Positions 26,697 to 33,945 of a stretch of 42,532 bases of DNA are shown here, one piece after another. The DNA is taken from NCBI RefSeq assembly GCF_000424585.1, contig NZ_AUKE01000029.1, positions 1 to 42,532 of the forward strand. Direction: 5' to 3'. A program made the position numbers and the translations under genes. The notes beneath the pieces are model-generated. The model was not told where the DNA came from. It ran no database searches and saw nothing but the letters and a program-made list of their open reading frames with translations. The stretch comes from Butyrivibrio sp. MC2013. GTDB lineage: Bacteria > Bacillota > Clostridia > Lachnospirales > Lachnospiraceae. Each line of letters opens with the position of its first letter. Within the stretch, counting starts at the first letter, position 1.

Positions 26697-27695
26697 TTAT
26701 ATCGCGCTTTCATAAACAGCATCAATCGCCGCAAGCTCTTCATCAGTAAAATCTGTATTCTTAAGAGCTCCTATATTATCCAGGATCTGCTGAGGCCTGG
26801 ATGCCCCAATGATCACTGAAGTTATAGCCTTGTCGTGAAGAAGCCAGGCCAGTGCCATCTCTGCAAGAGACTGTCCTCTTTCCCCTGCTATATCATTAAG
26901 CCTGCGAATATTGGCTAACCTCTCATTTGATATTTTATCTTCGCTGAGGAAGCGTCCATCTGTACGCACCCTGCTATCCTGCGGGATACCGTTTAAATAT
27001 CTGTCAGTCAGCATTCCCTGTGCAAGTGGTGAAAAACAGATTATTCCCTTACCCAGGCGAAAAGAAGTATCTTTGAGGCCGTTAGTCTCCACATTCCTTT
27101 CCATGATATTGTACTTATTCTGATTGATGATAAAAGGCACATTCATGGAAGAGAGAATAGCAGTTGCCTTCTCAAGTGTAGGTCCGTCATAGTTGGAAAG
27201 GCCTACATACAGAGCCTTGCCGCTTCGCACGATCTGCTCAAGAGCCCCCATAGTCTCTTCAAGGGGGGTCTCAGGATCCATCCTGTGATGATAGAATATA
27301 TCAACATAATCAAGCCCCAAACGCTTAAGAGACTGATCAAGGCTGGCAATAAGGTATTTCCTGCTTCCCCAGTCCCCATAAGGACCATCCCACATACCGT
27401 AACCGGCCTTGGTAGAGATTATCAGCTCGTCCCTGTAAGGAAGGAAATGCTCCTTCAGGATCTTGCCAAAATTCTCCTCGGCACTTCCGGACTTGGGACC
27501 GTAGTTATTGGCAAGGTCAAAATGTGTGATACCATTGTCAAAAGCAGTAAAGCACATCTGTTCCATATTGGCATACACACCTGTATCGCCAAAGTTATGC
27601 CACATTCCCAAGGATAAGGCCGGGAGCTTCAGGCCGCTCATCCCGCATCTGTTATATATCATCTTCTCATATCTTTTTTCATCTGCTATGTACAT
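26697..27695 (-). CDS. yghZ: Aldo/keto reductase, YghZ/L-glyceraldehyde 3-phosphate reductase type
   Basis: The enzyme reduces small aldehydes with NADPH; E. coli YghZ acts on L-glyceraldehyde 3-phosphate and methylglyoxal. From ATG 27695 it has 332 residues; GGGGGA lies 4 nt upstream. The catalytic tetrad is visible: Asp60 and Tyr65 in HFDLANNYG, Lys96 in STKAGYG, and His in FYHHRMD at 136-137. SGLKLPALSLGMWHNFGD and TSVIIGASRPQQ are typical of the YghZ branch. A frame extension to 27794 has no conserved sequence. It is followed at once by the MBL gene, perhaps a pair for aldehyde detoxification. Confidence 0.92.
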   Translation of the reverse strand: MYIADEKRYEKMIYNRCGMSGLKLPALSLGMWHNFGDTGVYANMEQMCFTAFDNGITHFDLANNYGPKSGSAEENFGKILKEHFLPYRDELIISTKAGYGMWDGPYGDWGSRKYLIASLDQSLKRLGLDYVDIFYHHRMDPETPLEETMGALEQIVRSGKALYVGLSNYDGPTLEKATAILSSMNVPFIINQNKYNIMERNVETNGLKDTSFRLGKGIICFSPLAQGMLTDRYLNGIPQDSRVRTDGRFLSEDKISNERLANIRRLNDIAGERGQSLAEMALAWLLHDKAITSVIIGASRPQQILDNIGALKNTDFTDEELAAIDAVYESAI

Positions 27696-27883
27696 ATAAT
27701 CCCCCTTTGTACAAATACTGTAGAATATACTTTCAGAAAACATTTTATAATAATCCTTGGCAATTATCCATAAGTTTTCCTGGTGATCATTCATTTATAA
27801 TCCCCATAGAACTCAAGACCACAAGTTTCCCCGCCTGTCATCAGGATTATCATCCTTCACCTCCATCATCATTTTCCATGACA

Positions 27884-28801
27884 TCAGAGCCATTTCTTGC
27901 TGCGGAAAAATAGAAGGCTCCCCACCACTATCACTATGCTGGAAGCGATCACCACCGGATAGCCCCATCTCCATTCAAGCTCAGGCATGTATTTGAAATT
28001 CATGCCATACCATCCTACTATCAATGTCAGAGGCAGGAAAATAGTAGTAACCACCGTAAGGACAGTCATGATTCTGTTCTGTTTGATATCAAGATGAGCC
28101 TTGTACAAATCTCTGATCTGCATAGTGTAGTCCCTGAGCGCAGTAGAGGTATCATGAAGCCTGGCAATTCTGTTAAGGAATAGCCTGAAATATCTCAGAT
28201 TCTCAGAATAGAAAAAATCATTCTCATTTTCTTCAAGCTCCTGACCAAAATCCATAAGCTGCTCATAATGGATGCGAAGATCCCTGATATCGCTTCTGAT
28301 ATCATTCACCCTCTCTGATGAAAGCTCCTTTTCCTCATTAAGGATCGCATGCTCCATGGCATCAAGCTCTCTCTCATATTCTTCCATGATCCCCAGGTCA
28401 TCCTTGACTATCTGATCCAGAAAATCATAGATAAAGCGTTCAAGGCTGGGAAGCTTCCACCTCCTGGTAGCCTGGATGCCGGCAATGATCTGAGCAGCCT
28501 TGCCGGTATCATCTATAAATACTATGCCCTTCTCATCAAGAGCAAAAGAGAAGGTCTTGTCAGGCCTTGAAAAATCATGCCTGTCAGGAATAGAAAAAGT
28601 ACCTGTGATAGAGTCGTAGTTTACTTCCGCCTTTGTTGTATATATTGTTTCAAGCTCAGGCTCTATCTCAATCCCCATATCGAATCTGTCGCGGCACTGC
28701 CTCCATTCTTCAAGAGACAAAACTGCAACATACTTTTCCTCCATCCCTGGCAGTTCATCCATTGTGATCTCTTTAAGATTCTCTTCGATCCTGTAAATCA
28801 T
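27884..28801 (-). CDS. corA: CorA-family magnesium/divalent metal transporter
   Basis: CorA forms a pentameric channel for Mg2+ and related ions. The 305-residue protein has a long soluble N-terminal part with helical stretches. Two membrane spans at the C-terminus (about 245-265 and 280-298) flank the signature YGMN at 265-268, continuing as FKYMPELEW. The positively charged tail is RSKKWL. The start at 28801 follows a strong leader hairpin at 28831-28868. The role is clear; the ion (Mg, Co or Ni) is not. Confidence 0.93.
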   Translation of the reverse strand: MIYRIEENLKEITMDELPGMEEKYVAVLSLEEWRQCRDRFDMGIEIEPELETIYTTKAEVNYDSITGTFSIPDRHDFSRPDKTFSFALDEKGIVFIDDTGKAAQIIAGIQATRRWKLPSLERFIYDFLDQIVKDDLGIMEEYERELDAMEHAILNEEKELSSERVNDIRSDIRDLRIHYEQLMDFGQELEENENDFFYSENLRYFRLFLNRIARLHDTSTALRDYTMQIRDLYKAHLDIKQNRIMTVLTVVTTIFLPLTLIVGWYGMNFKYMPELEWRWGYPVVIASSIVIVVGSLLFFRSKKWL

Positions 28802-28830
28802 ATTATCGTCCTCATAATCTTCTGATCAGC

Positions 28831-28868
28831 GGCCTGCTTCACTGCATCTGTCAACAGCGAAGCAGGCC
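28831..28868. promoter_or_regulatory. Strong hairpin in the corA upstream region
   Basis: GGCCTGCTTC (28831-28840) pairs perfectly with GAAGCAGGCC (28859-28868). It ends 29 nt before the corA ATG and has no U-tract on the minus strand. It may be a 5' UTR stabiliser or regulatory site. Confidence 0.5.
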
Positions 28869-28870
28869 AC

Positions 28871-28915
28871 AAAAAAACAGTAGCTAACTACCAATATATA
28901 GTAGCAGGCTACTGT
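28871..28915 (-). terminator. Terminator after the amino acid ABC transporter genes
   Basis: On minus, ACAGTAGC (28915-28908) pairs with GCTACTGT (28884-28877). At least six U follow at 28876-28871. It ends the metQ-permease-ATPase transcript. Confidence 0.85.
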
Positions 28916-28936
28916 TGTAAACGAGATATAAAATCA

Positions 28937-29734
28937 TTACCTGGAATATTCAAAAGAACGCAGGAATGTCTTTAATCTCTCAGTTTTGGGATGCTCAAAA
29001 AAGTCCTTAACAGGCCCTTCTTCAACAATCGAAGCATCATCAAAAAATATCATCCTGTCAGCCACCGCCCTGGCAAAAGCCATCTCGTGAGTCACAATGA
29101 TCATAGTCCTTCCTTCTCTTGCTAGCGATAATACCAGTTCCAGCACTTCCCTGACCATTTCCGGATCCAGAGCAGCTGTGATCTCATCAAGAAGAAGGAT
29201 CTCCGGATGCATGATCAGAGCTCTGACAATAGCCACTCTTTGTTTTTGTCCACCGGAGAGTTGCCTTGGATAGGCATCTTTTTTGTCGGACAGGCCGATC
29301 CTATCAAGAAGCTTTAATGCTTCAGCAATAGCCTCTGCCCTGGACCTCTTCGCCACTTTGACAGGTGCCAGGATAATATTCTCAAGGATTGTCTTATGAG
29401 GAAAAAGATCATAGCTTTGGAAGACCATGCCGATTCTTCTCCTGTTCCATTTACCCCTGACTTTTGCAGATCCTATTATCTCGCCATCAAGGCTGACCGT
29501 CCCTTCCTGTATTTCCTCCAATCCGTTGAGGCAGCGTAGAAATGTGCTTTTACCGCAGCCGGACGGGCCTACTATCACCAGCACTTCGCCTCTCACCAGA
29601 TCAGCCATCTCAGCAGTCCCCCAAAAGGAAAAAACAATGACTGCTGACAGTTCTGCTGACAGCTTCACACCCATTGTCTTACCAGAGCCAAAATATACTA
29701 TAAATAATAGAACCATCTGAGGCATGATCCTCAC
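28937..29734 (-). CDS. Chimeric ORF: middle of an ABC permease fused to a polar amino acid ABC ATPase lacking its N-terminus
   Basis: Residues 1-49 (RIMPQMVLLFIVYFG, later KLSAELSAVIVFSFWGTAEMADLVRG) belong to the middle of a HisM-type permease. From residue 50 (GEVLVIVGPSGCGKST) the protein is a HisP/GlnQ-type ATPase. It has Walker A at 56-64, the Q-loop FQSYDLFPHKT, LSGGQKQR, Walker B LLLDEITAALDPE and the H-loop VTHEMAFA. The ATPase lacks about 30 normal N-terminal residues and Walker B is followed by Ile instead of Pro. The simplest reading is a deletion that joined two neighbouring genes, losing the permease EAA loop and last spans. Function is doubtful. Confidence 0.88.
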   Translation of the reverse strand: MRIMPQMVLLFIVYFGSGKTMGVKLSAELSAVIVFSFWGTAEMADLVRGEVLVIVGPSGCGKSTFLRCLNGLEEIQEGTVSLDGEIIGSAKVRGKWNRRRIGMVFQSYDLFPHKTILENIILAPVKVAKRSRAEAIAEALKLLDRIGLSDKKDAYPRQLSGGQKQRVAIVRALIMHPEILLLDEITAALDPEMVREVLELVLSLAREGRTMIIVTHEMAFARAVADRMIFFDDASIVEEGPVKDFFEHPKTERLKTFLRSFEYSR

Positions 29735-29916
29735 AATTTCCAGATAGATCCTGCTAAAAAAAAGATCACCCTATTACCTAAAGCCATGAGCATACCAAGT
29801 ATGATCCCCAACACTATACTGATAGCAACAGAGATCATACTGATCCTGAGAGCCACCAGGAGACCCATGACCAGCCTCATCATATTATTTCCCTTAAGCA
29901 ACACTTCAAATCCCAT
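29731..29916 (-). pseudogene. N-terminal part of a second amino acid ABC permease, frameshifted
   Basis: From ATG 29916, two nt after the first permease stop and with ACGGAG upstream, the frame codes for GFEVLLKGNNMMRLVMGLLVALRIS and the first hydrophobic span of a HisM-type permease. It then stops at 29731 after reading through eight T on the minus strand (29763-29756). One extra T would give FFSRIYLEIVRIMPQMV, which continues correctly into the chimeric ORF at 29734. The break is therefore one missing base in a homopolymer: a true mutation, a slippage site or a sequencing error. Confidence 0.85.
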
Positions 29917-29918
29917 AT

Positions 29919-30578
29919 TCACACTCCGTATATCCTGTATCTGAACCTTTTTTCCACGAATGATCCCAGTACAGATACCGGTAACAGCATGATGAAATAT
30001 GCTATTACCAGCATCACAAGGCATTCCGTTGTATCATAATAAAGGCCAATGAGATCTTTTGCCGTAAACATAAGGTCCATAAGGCTGATCGCCGAAAACA
30101 CACTGGTCTCTTTGAGTAAAAAAACAAGATTGGCAACTATCCCGGGGATACTGACAGCAAGTGCCTGGGGAAATATCACCTCAGCAAAAGTCAGGCCCTT
30201 CTTCATTCCCAGCGAAAATGCGCTTTCAACCTGACTGACCGGTACATTATCAAGTCCGCTCCTAAAACTCTCCGCCATATAACTGCCGCCAAGGAGCCCA
30301 AGTCCCACAATGCCTGTAGTCTCAGCAGAAATGGACAGTCCCAGTTTAGGCAGTCCAAAGTATATAAAAAATAGCTGGACCAAAAGAGGAGTATTACGAA
30401 ATAGCTCCACATATGCCCTTACAAAGAGCTTGAGAACCGGTATTTTAAAATGCATGATAAAAGCTGCTGCAATACCTATAAAAAAAGCCAGCGCAATACC
30501 GGCCCAGCCTATCCTTATGGTGAGTACAAATGCCCTTATATACAAAGGCAGATATTCACCCATGACCTGCAGGTTCAT
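29919..30578 (-). CDS. Amino acid ABC transporter permease (HisM family), intact
   Basis: This membrane subunit of a polar amino acid importer has 219 residues and about five spans. The family motif FRNTPLLVQLFFIYFGLP and the ATPase-contact loop ESAFSLGMKKGLTFAEVIFPQAL are both present. It is complete, unlike its neighbour. It lies 60 nt after the MetQ-type lipoprotein gene. Because the second permease is broken, a working transporter would need two copies of this subunit or another partner. Confidence 0.92.
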   Translation of the reverse strand: MNLQVMGEYLPLYIRAFVLTIRIGWAGIALAFFIGIAAAFIMHFKIPVLKLFVRAYVELFRNTPLLVQLFFIYFGLPKLGLSISAETTGIVGLGLLGGSYMAESFRSGLDNVPVSQVESAFSLGMKKGLTFAEVIFPQALAVSIPGIVANLVFLLKETSVFSAISLMDLMFTAKDLIGLYYDTTECLVMLVIAYFIMLLPVSVLGSFVEKRFRYRIYGV

Positions 30579-30638
30579 GAATAACCTCCATACGCAAGAT
30601 AACCTCCCCTTACGGGGAGGTACACCGCTTTCAAATAC

Positions 30639-31622
30639 TTATTTTTCAAAGAAGATCACTGCGCCATCATATGTTTCTTCGATGAAATTCTTGATCTCAT
30701 CAGACCTGAGAACTGCAACCAGAGCCTTTATCTTATCAGAGTTCTCATTTCCTTCTTTCACAGCAACTATATTTACATATGTCTGTGCTGCCACTGAGTC
30801 AGAAGCTTCGTATGCTATAGCGTCCTTACCCACTGAATATCCTGCTTCCAGAGCATAGTTGCCATTAAGTACCACATATGATACCTCATTTGCAACCCTT
30901 GCAACCTGAGCTGCTTCAAGCTCTACAAATTCAATATTGTAAGGATTCTCTGTGATATCTGAGACCTTGGCTGTAAGGTCAGCATCCTCTTTTAACACAA
31001 GCAGGCCGTTATCCTGCAGAAGGAGCAGTGCCCTTGCTTCGTTGGTAGTATCATTGGGAATAGCAATTGTATCGCCTTCAGCTACTTCTTCCAGACTATT
31101 CTTGGTGCCGGGATAGATACCAAAGGGTTCATAGTGTATGTCTCCGGCATCAACCAGATGAGTTCCCTTCTCCTCATTGAAGCTGTCAAGGTAGGGCACA
31201 TGCTGGAAATAGTTTGCATCAAACTCTCCGGACTCTACAACAAGGTTTGGCTGTACATAATCTTCAAATACAACTGTTTCAAGCTCATATCCATAGTCCT
31301 CCAGGATCTCTGCTGCCTTCTCAAGGATCTCTGCGTGAGGAACAGGTGTAGCTGCGATTTTAATAGTCTCACCATTGCCGGGAGTTATATTCAGCACATC
31401 ACCCTTTGCGGAATCAGCCCCCTGCTCATTTGCTTCACCATCAGTATCATTAGCACTGACGCCGCCTTCAACTACCAGTGTATCTTCGTGATCTGCACCG
31501 GCGGTATCGCTTGCACTCGCATTATTTGATCCGCAGCCTGTAAGAGCTCCTATTGTCAGTGTTGCTGCAATGCCAACCGCAGGAAGCCTGCGAATGATAT
31601 TCTTTAATATATTCTTCTTCAT
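30639..31622 (-). CDS. metQ: MetQ/NlpA-type substrate-binding lipoprotein
   Basis: This is the extracytoplasmic binding subunit of an importer. NlpA-family members usually bind methionine; cystine or related amino acids are possible. From ATG 31622, with GGAGGAG upstream, it has 327 residues: a signal peptide and the lipobox LTGC with Cys30, then an acidic Ser/Ala/Gly linker to about 75, then the domain with IKIAATPVPHAEILEKAAEIL, FDANYFQHVPYLDSF and IAIPNDTTNEARALLLLQDNGL. The family is beyond doubt. It is paired with HisM-type permeases, not the usual MetI. A Met/Cys-rich leader peptide attenuator precedes it. Confidence 0.92.
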   Translation of the reverse strand: MKKNILKNIIRRLPAVGIAATLTIGALTGCGSNNASASDTAGADHEDTLVVEGGVSANDTDGEANEQGADSAKGDVLNITPGNGETIKIAATPVPHAEILEKAAEILEDYGYELETVVFEDYVQPNLVVESGEFDANYFQHVPYLDSFNEEKGTHLVDAGDIHYEPFGIYPGTKNSLEEVAEGDTIAIPNDTTNEARALLLLQDNGLLVLKEDADLTAKVSDITENPYNIEFVELEAAQVARVANEVSYVVLNGNYALEAGYSVGKDAIAYEASDSVAAQTYVNIVAVKEGNENSDKIKALVAVLRSDEIKNFIEETYDGAVIFFEK

Positions 31623-31662
31623 AATCTCCTCCAACTTGCTATGTTTTATTATTTTTACAGTT

Positions 31663-31711
31663 TGCCGAGTACTGTTTGGGGTTTTTGTTTTTCTATATGC
31701 CGAGTACTGTT
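31663..31711. repeat. Two 14-bp direct repeats upstream of metQ
   Basis: TGCCGAGTACTGTT occurs at 31663-31676 and again at 31698-31711, 35 bp apart from start to start. The core GAGTACT is partly palindromic. They lie between the attenuator terminator and the metQ ribosome site, so they could be protein-binding sites on DNA or RNA. Confidence 0.7.
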
Positions 31712-31739
31712 CTTTGGTTTTCACACATCCCTGTGCATT

Positions 31740-31775
31740 AAAAAATCCGGGGATCTTTTTTGATAGACTCCCGGA
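31740..31775 (-). terminator. Attenuator terminator before metQ
   Basis: On the minus strand TCCGGG (31775-31770) pairs with CCCGGA (31751-31746), followed by six U at 31745-31740. Its 5' arm lies inside the 3' arm of the antiterminator stem, so only one of the two can form. Confidence 0.8.
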
Positions 31776-31871
31776 CAAAATGGCTGATCAAAATATTCTA
31801 ATGATGAATATTTCTATCGGAGGATGCATGACAAATGAGCCATACACCCTGCCATATTACTTGTCCGGGAG
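31768..31871 (-). promoter_or_regulatory. Antiterminator structure of the metQ attenuator
   Basis: CTCCCGGACAA (31871-31861 on minus) pairs perfectly with TTGTCCGGGAG (31778-31768), 11 bp. Inside, ATGGCT (31843-31838) pairs with AGCCAT (31785-31780), and an 8-bp hairpin GAAATATTC-type stem (31813-31806 with 31798-31791) stands right after the leader stop codon. The 5' arms lie in the leader reading frame at codons 21-25 and 31-32, so translation past them opens the structure. Confidence 0.8.
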
Positions 31872-31933
31872 AATAGCATTCGGCACATACACATGCACAT
31901 ATCTTTAGAAGAAACAGTATTAGTTTTTCTCAT
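31814..31933 (-). CDS. 39-residue Met/Cys-rich leader peptide controlling metQ
   Basis: The frame starts at ATG 31933 with AAAGGAG 8 nt upstream and stops with TAG at 31816-31814. Residues 12-17 are Met-Cys-Met-Cys-Met-Cys, and Met19, Met27, Met31, Cys30 and Cys36 follow: 12 of 39 residues are Met or Cys. A ribosome with codon 16 in its P site would have its leading edge about one base before the antiterminator arm at 31871. Slow decoding of Met or Cys codons would therefore leave the antiterminator free and switch metQ on. The sequence is seen directly; the mechanism is inferred by analogy with trp and his attenuators. Confidence 0.82.
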   Translation of the reverse strand: MRKTNTVSSKDMCMCMCRMLFSRTSNMAGCMAHLSCILR

Positions 31934-31964
31934 TTGTCTTGCTCCTTTCATTTAGCTTATGCAT

Positions 31965-31993
31965 ATATTACAATCCATTTACTACTGAGTCAA
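31965..31993 (-). promoter_or_regulatory. Promoter of the leader peptide-metQ transcript
   Basis: On the minus strand, TTGACT (31993-31988) and TAATAT (31970-31965) are 17 bp apart. The start is predicted near 31958, 25 nt before the leader ATG. Confidence 0.75.
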
Positions 31994-32048
31994 TAGCTTT
32001 TGCCCTTATTAACGATCTCCCTTTTCTATCGCTGGTGATAAGCTTTGC

Positions 32049-33908
32049 TTATAACGTATAATCCCTGAGCCTGTCAGCATACCAGAAGATCACATCAGAG
32101 AGCCTGTATAACTCGCTTTCCTTTGATACGCTGCGCCAAAGCTCCTTGTAGTCCATAAACCATTTCTCCAGCTCTGCTGCCAGGAGCATGGCGTTTTCAG
32201 AAGCGCCCCCGTCTGTTTCGCCGGCTATCCTTCTCATAGTCATAAACACCCTGCCTACCAGCTCCTGGCCCCTGGCCATGAGTATATAGGAATTTATCAC
32301 TTTCTTGGTATCAGCATTTGCGAGGTGAAGCTCCTTGTAGAGATCCTCCACCAGATAGCCGCTCTTTACTATCTTGTCCGCAGCACTATCAGCCATAGCA
32401 GCGTCCATGAAGAAGTTAACTTTGGCAGTGCCATTTTTCTGCATTTCCTCTTTGTACTGGACAAAATGCCACCATATCATGCATTCGCAGTCGCCAAACT
32501 CCCTTAAGGTCTCCATAAGCCTTCCTGATCTGTCTCCATATTGAATAAGAGAGATACGCCTGTCGCACTCTTCTTCGGACAATATACTGTCATTCCACGA
32601 AAAAGCAGCCCCGTAGATCAGTCCCACAGTGGAAAATTCCGGATGTCCTATGTGTCCCAGGTCACCCCAGTCAGTGTTCAGGACACCCTGCACGTGGTAT
32701 TTGTGGGCATTGGCGCACATGCCGGATATATTCGCATAAGCATCCTTGTGATTATTTATCAAATGGTTCCAGCTCTGCACACCGGGGCATACGTATATAT
32801 TAGGCGCGCCTGTAGCAGCGAGCTTTTTTAGATTATCCTCTTTGACATTGGGATCATATTCCCAGTTCAGGCATATGCCTTCTCTTGGCAATTGATTAAT
32901 TATATCCGGTTTTTCTATTATGATATCCCCCCAGTACATAGGGATCTTGCCGCAGGATATCACATAGTCGCAGAGAGATTTTAGAAATTTTATGTATACT
33001 TCCTTAGCACCTTCCTGCTCCACTTTATCCCTGCTCTTACCCTTGCCCAGGTCAAAGGTCTCATCAGCACATATGTTGAAATATTTAGAAGAAAAAAGGT
33101 TCATATATTCCCTGATGCGGCCTGTTATCAGCTTATAGCTCCCGGGATTGGTAACATCCACCGTATGGTGATCCATCCTGGATATGAAATAAAATGGTTC
33201 ATTCACGTCCACTTCCAGCTCGCAATATTCCTTGTAGCTGCGGCTCCTAAGGAGCTCATAGAGATGCCCAAAGGATGCCAGGCAGGGTACCAGATCTATA
33301 TGGCGCTGCCTGCAATAGTCATCAAGCTCCGTTATCTCTCCTGCCGTAAGGGGCGTTGAGCCTCTCCATACTTCGCTCTCACCTCGGAAGAGATAGCTGT
33401 GCTCCACATTGAGCTGCAGCTGGTTGATCTTATAAAAACTGCAGGTATCAGCTATTCTCTTTAGCTCATCCAGAGTGGGTATCCTGCCCCTTGTCACATC
33501 GTGGTTATAGCCCCTTACAGCTATGGCAGGCCTGTCTATGATATCCATGCACGGAATATCAGCACCGTATTCTCTGATCAGCTGTCGAAGGGTCTGCACG
33601 CCATAGAGCACTCCAGCAGCATCTGCAGCAGTCAGGCTTATATGGTCATCAGTAATGATCAGTTCATAAGATTCCGGATCTCCCTGCCCCTTGCAGCAGA
33701 GGCGTATCCCCTTCTCGTCTTCCATCTTGTCTACAGGCAGGATCTGGATATCAAGTCCCAGCACCAAGGCTATTTCTTTTGCCAAAAGACCTGCTGCAAA
33801 CCTCTCCTCTTTCTCTTTGCCGTATTCAGTCAGTATCAGGCATCCCCGCCTGATAGCATATATACCTTCTTTTGTCCTTATTTCCCATGGCTGTGGTAAG
33901 AGATTCAT
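32049..33908 (-). CDS. Glycoside hydrolase family 20 (beta-N-acetylhexosaminidase-like)
   Basis: GH20 enzymes release terminal N-acetylhexosamines by substrate-assisted catalysis. Of 619 residues, about 1-125 form the GH20b-like N-terminal domain (ending SLTAADAAGVLYGVQTLRQL), and the barrel starts at IIDRPAIAVRGYNHDVTRGRIPTLDELKRIAD. The catalytic pair is Asp282-Glu283 in FNICADETFDLGKG. A helical C-terminal part follows. There is no signal peptide, so it acts in the cytoplasm on imported oligosaccharides. It closes the minus-strand permease operon, 37 nt after lplC, so it probably degrades what the transporter brings in. Confidence 0.92.
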   Translation of the reverse strand: MNLLPQPWEIRTKEGIYAIRRGCLILTEYGKEKEERFAAGLLAKEIALVLGLDIQILPVDKMEDEKGIRLCCKGQGDPESYELIITDDHISLTAADAAGVLYGVQTLRQLIREYGADIPCMDIIDRPAIAVRGYNHDVTRGRIPTLDELKRIADTCSFYKINQLQLNVEHSYLFRGESEVWRGSTPLTAGEITELDDYCRQRHIDLVPCLASFGHLYELLRSRSYKEYCELEVDVNEPFYFISRMDHHTVDVTNPGSYKLITGRIREYMNLFSSKYFNICADETFDLGKGKSRDKVEQEGAKEVYIKFLKSLCDYVISCGKIPMYWGDIIIEKPDIINQLPREGICLNWEYDPNVKEDNLKKLAATGAPNIYVCPGVQSWNHLINNHKDAYANISGMCANAHKYHVQGVLNTDWGDLGHIGHPEFSTVGLIYGAAFSWNDSILSEEECDRRISLIQYGDRSGRLMETLREFGDCECMIWWHFVQYKEEMQKNGTAKVNFFMDAAMADSAADKIVKSGYLVEDLYKELHLANADTKKVINSYILMARGQELVGRVFMTMRRIAGETDGGASENAMLLAAELEKWFMDYKELWRSVSKESELYRLSDVIFWYADRLRDYTL

Positions 33909-33945
33909 AATAGTCCTTTCATGCCTGGATCGGCAATATACTAAT

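Noticed and set aside
27791..27853. 20-codon minus-strand frame with a good GGAGGTG site before the aldo-keto reductase
   Set aside because: The ribosome site is good and its stop overlaps an ATG of the extended reductase frame, but the peptide has no feature that supports a role. It stays an open possibility.
31740..31871. A metabolite riboswitch (SAM, T-box or similar) before metQ
   Set aside because: The hairpins resemble a riboswitch expression platform, but no SAM-I, T-box or lysine-type core is recognisable. The 5' arm lies inside a well-initiated Met/Cys-rich reading frame, so a leader-peptide attenuator explains the layout better.
31570..31908. 112-codon plus-strand frame over the metQ leader
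   Set aside because: It is antisense to the attenuator and the start of metQ and has no ribosome site.
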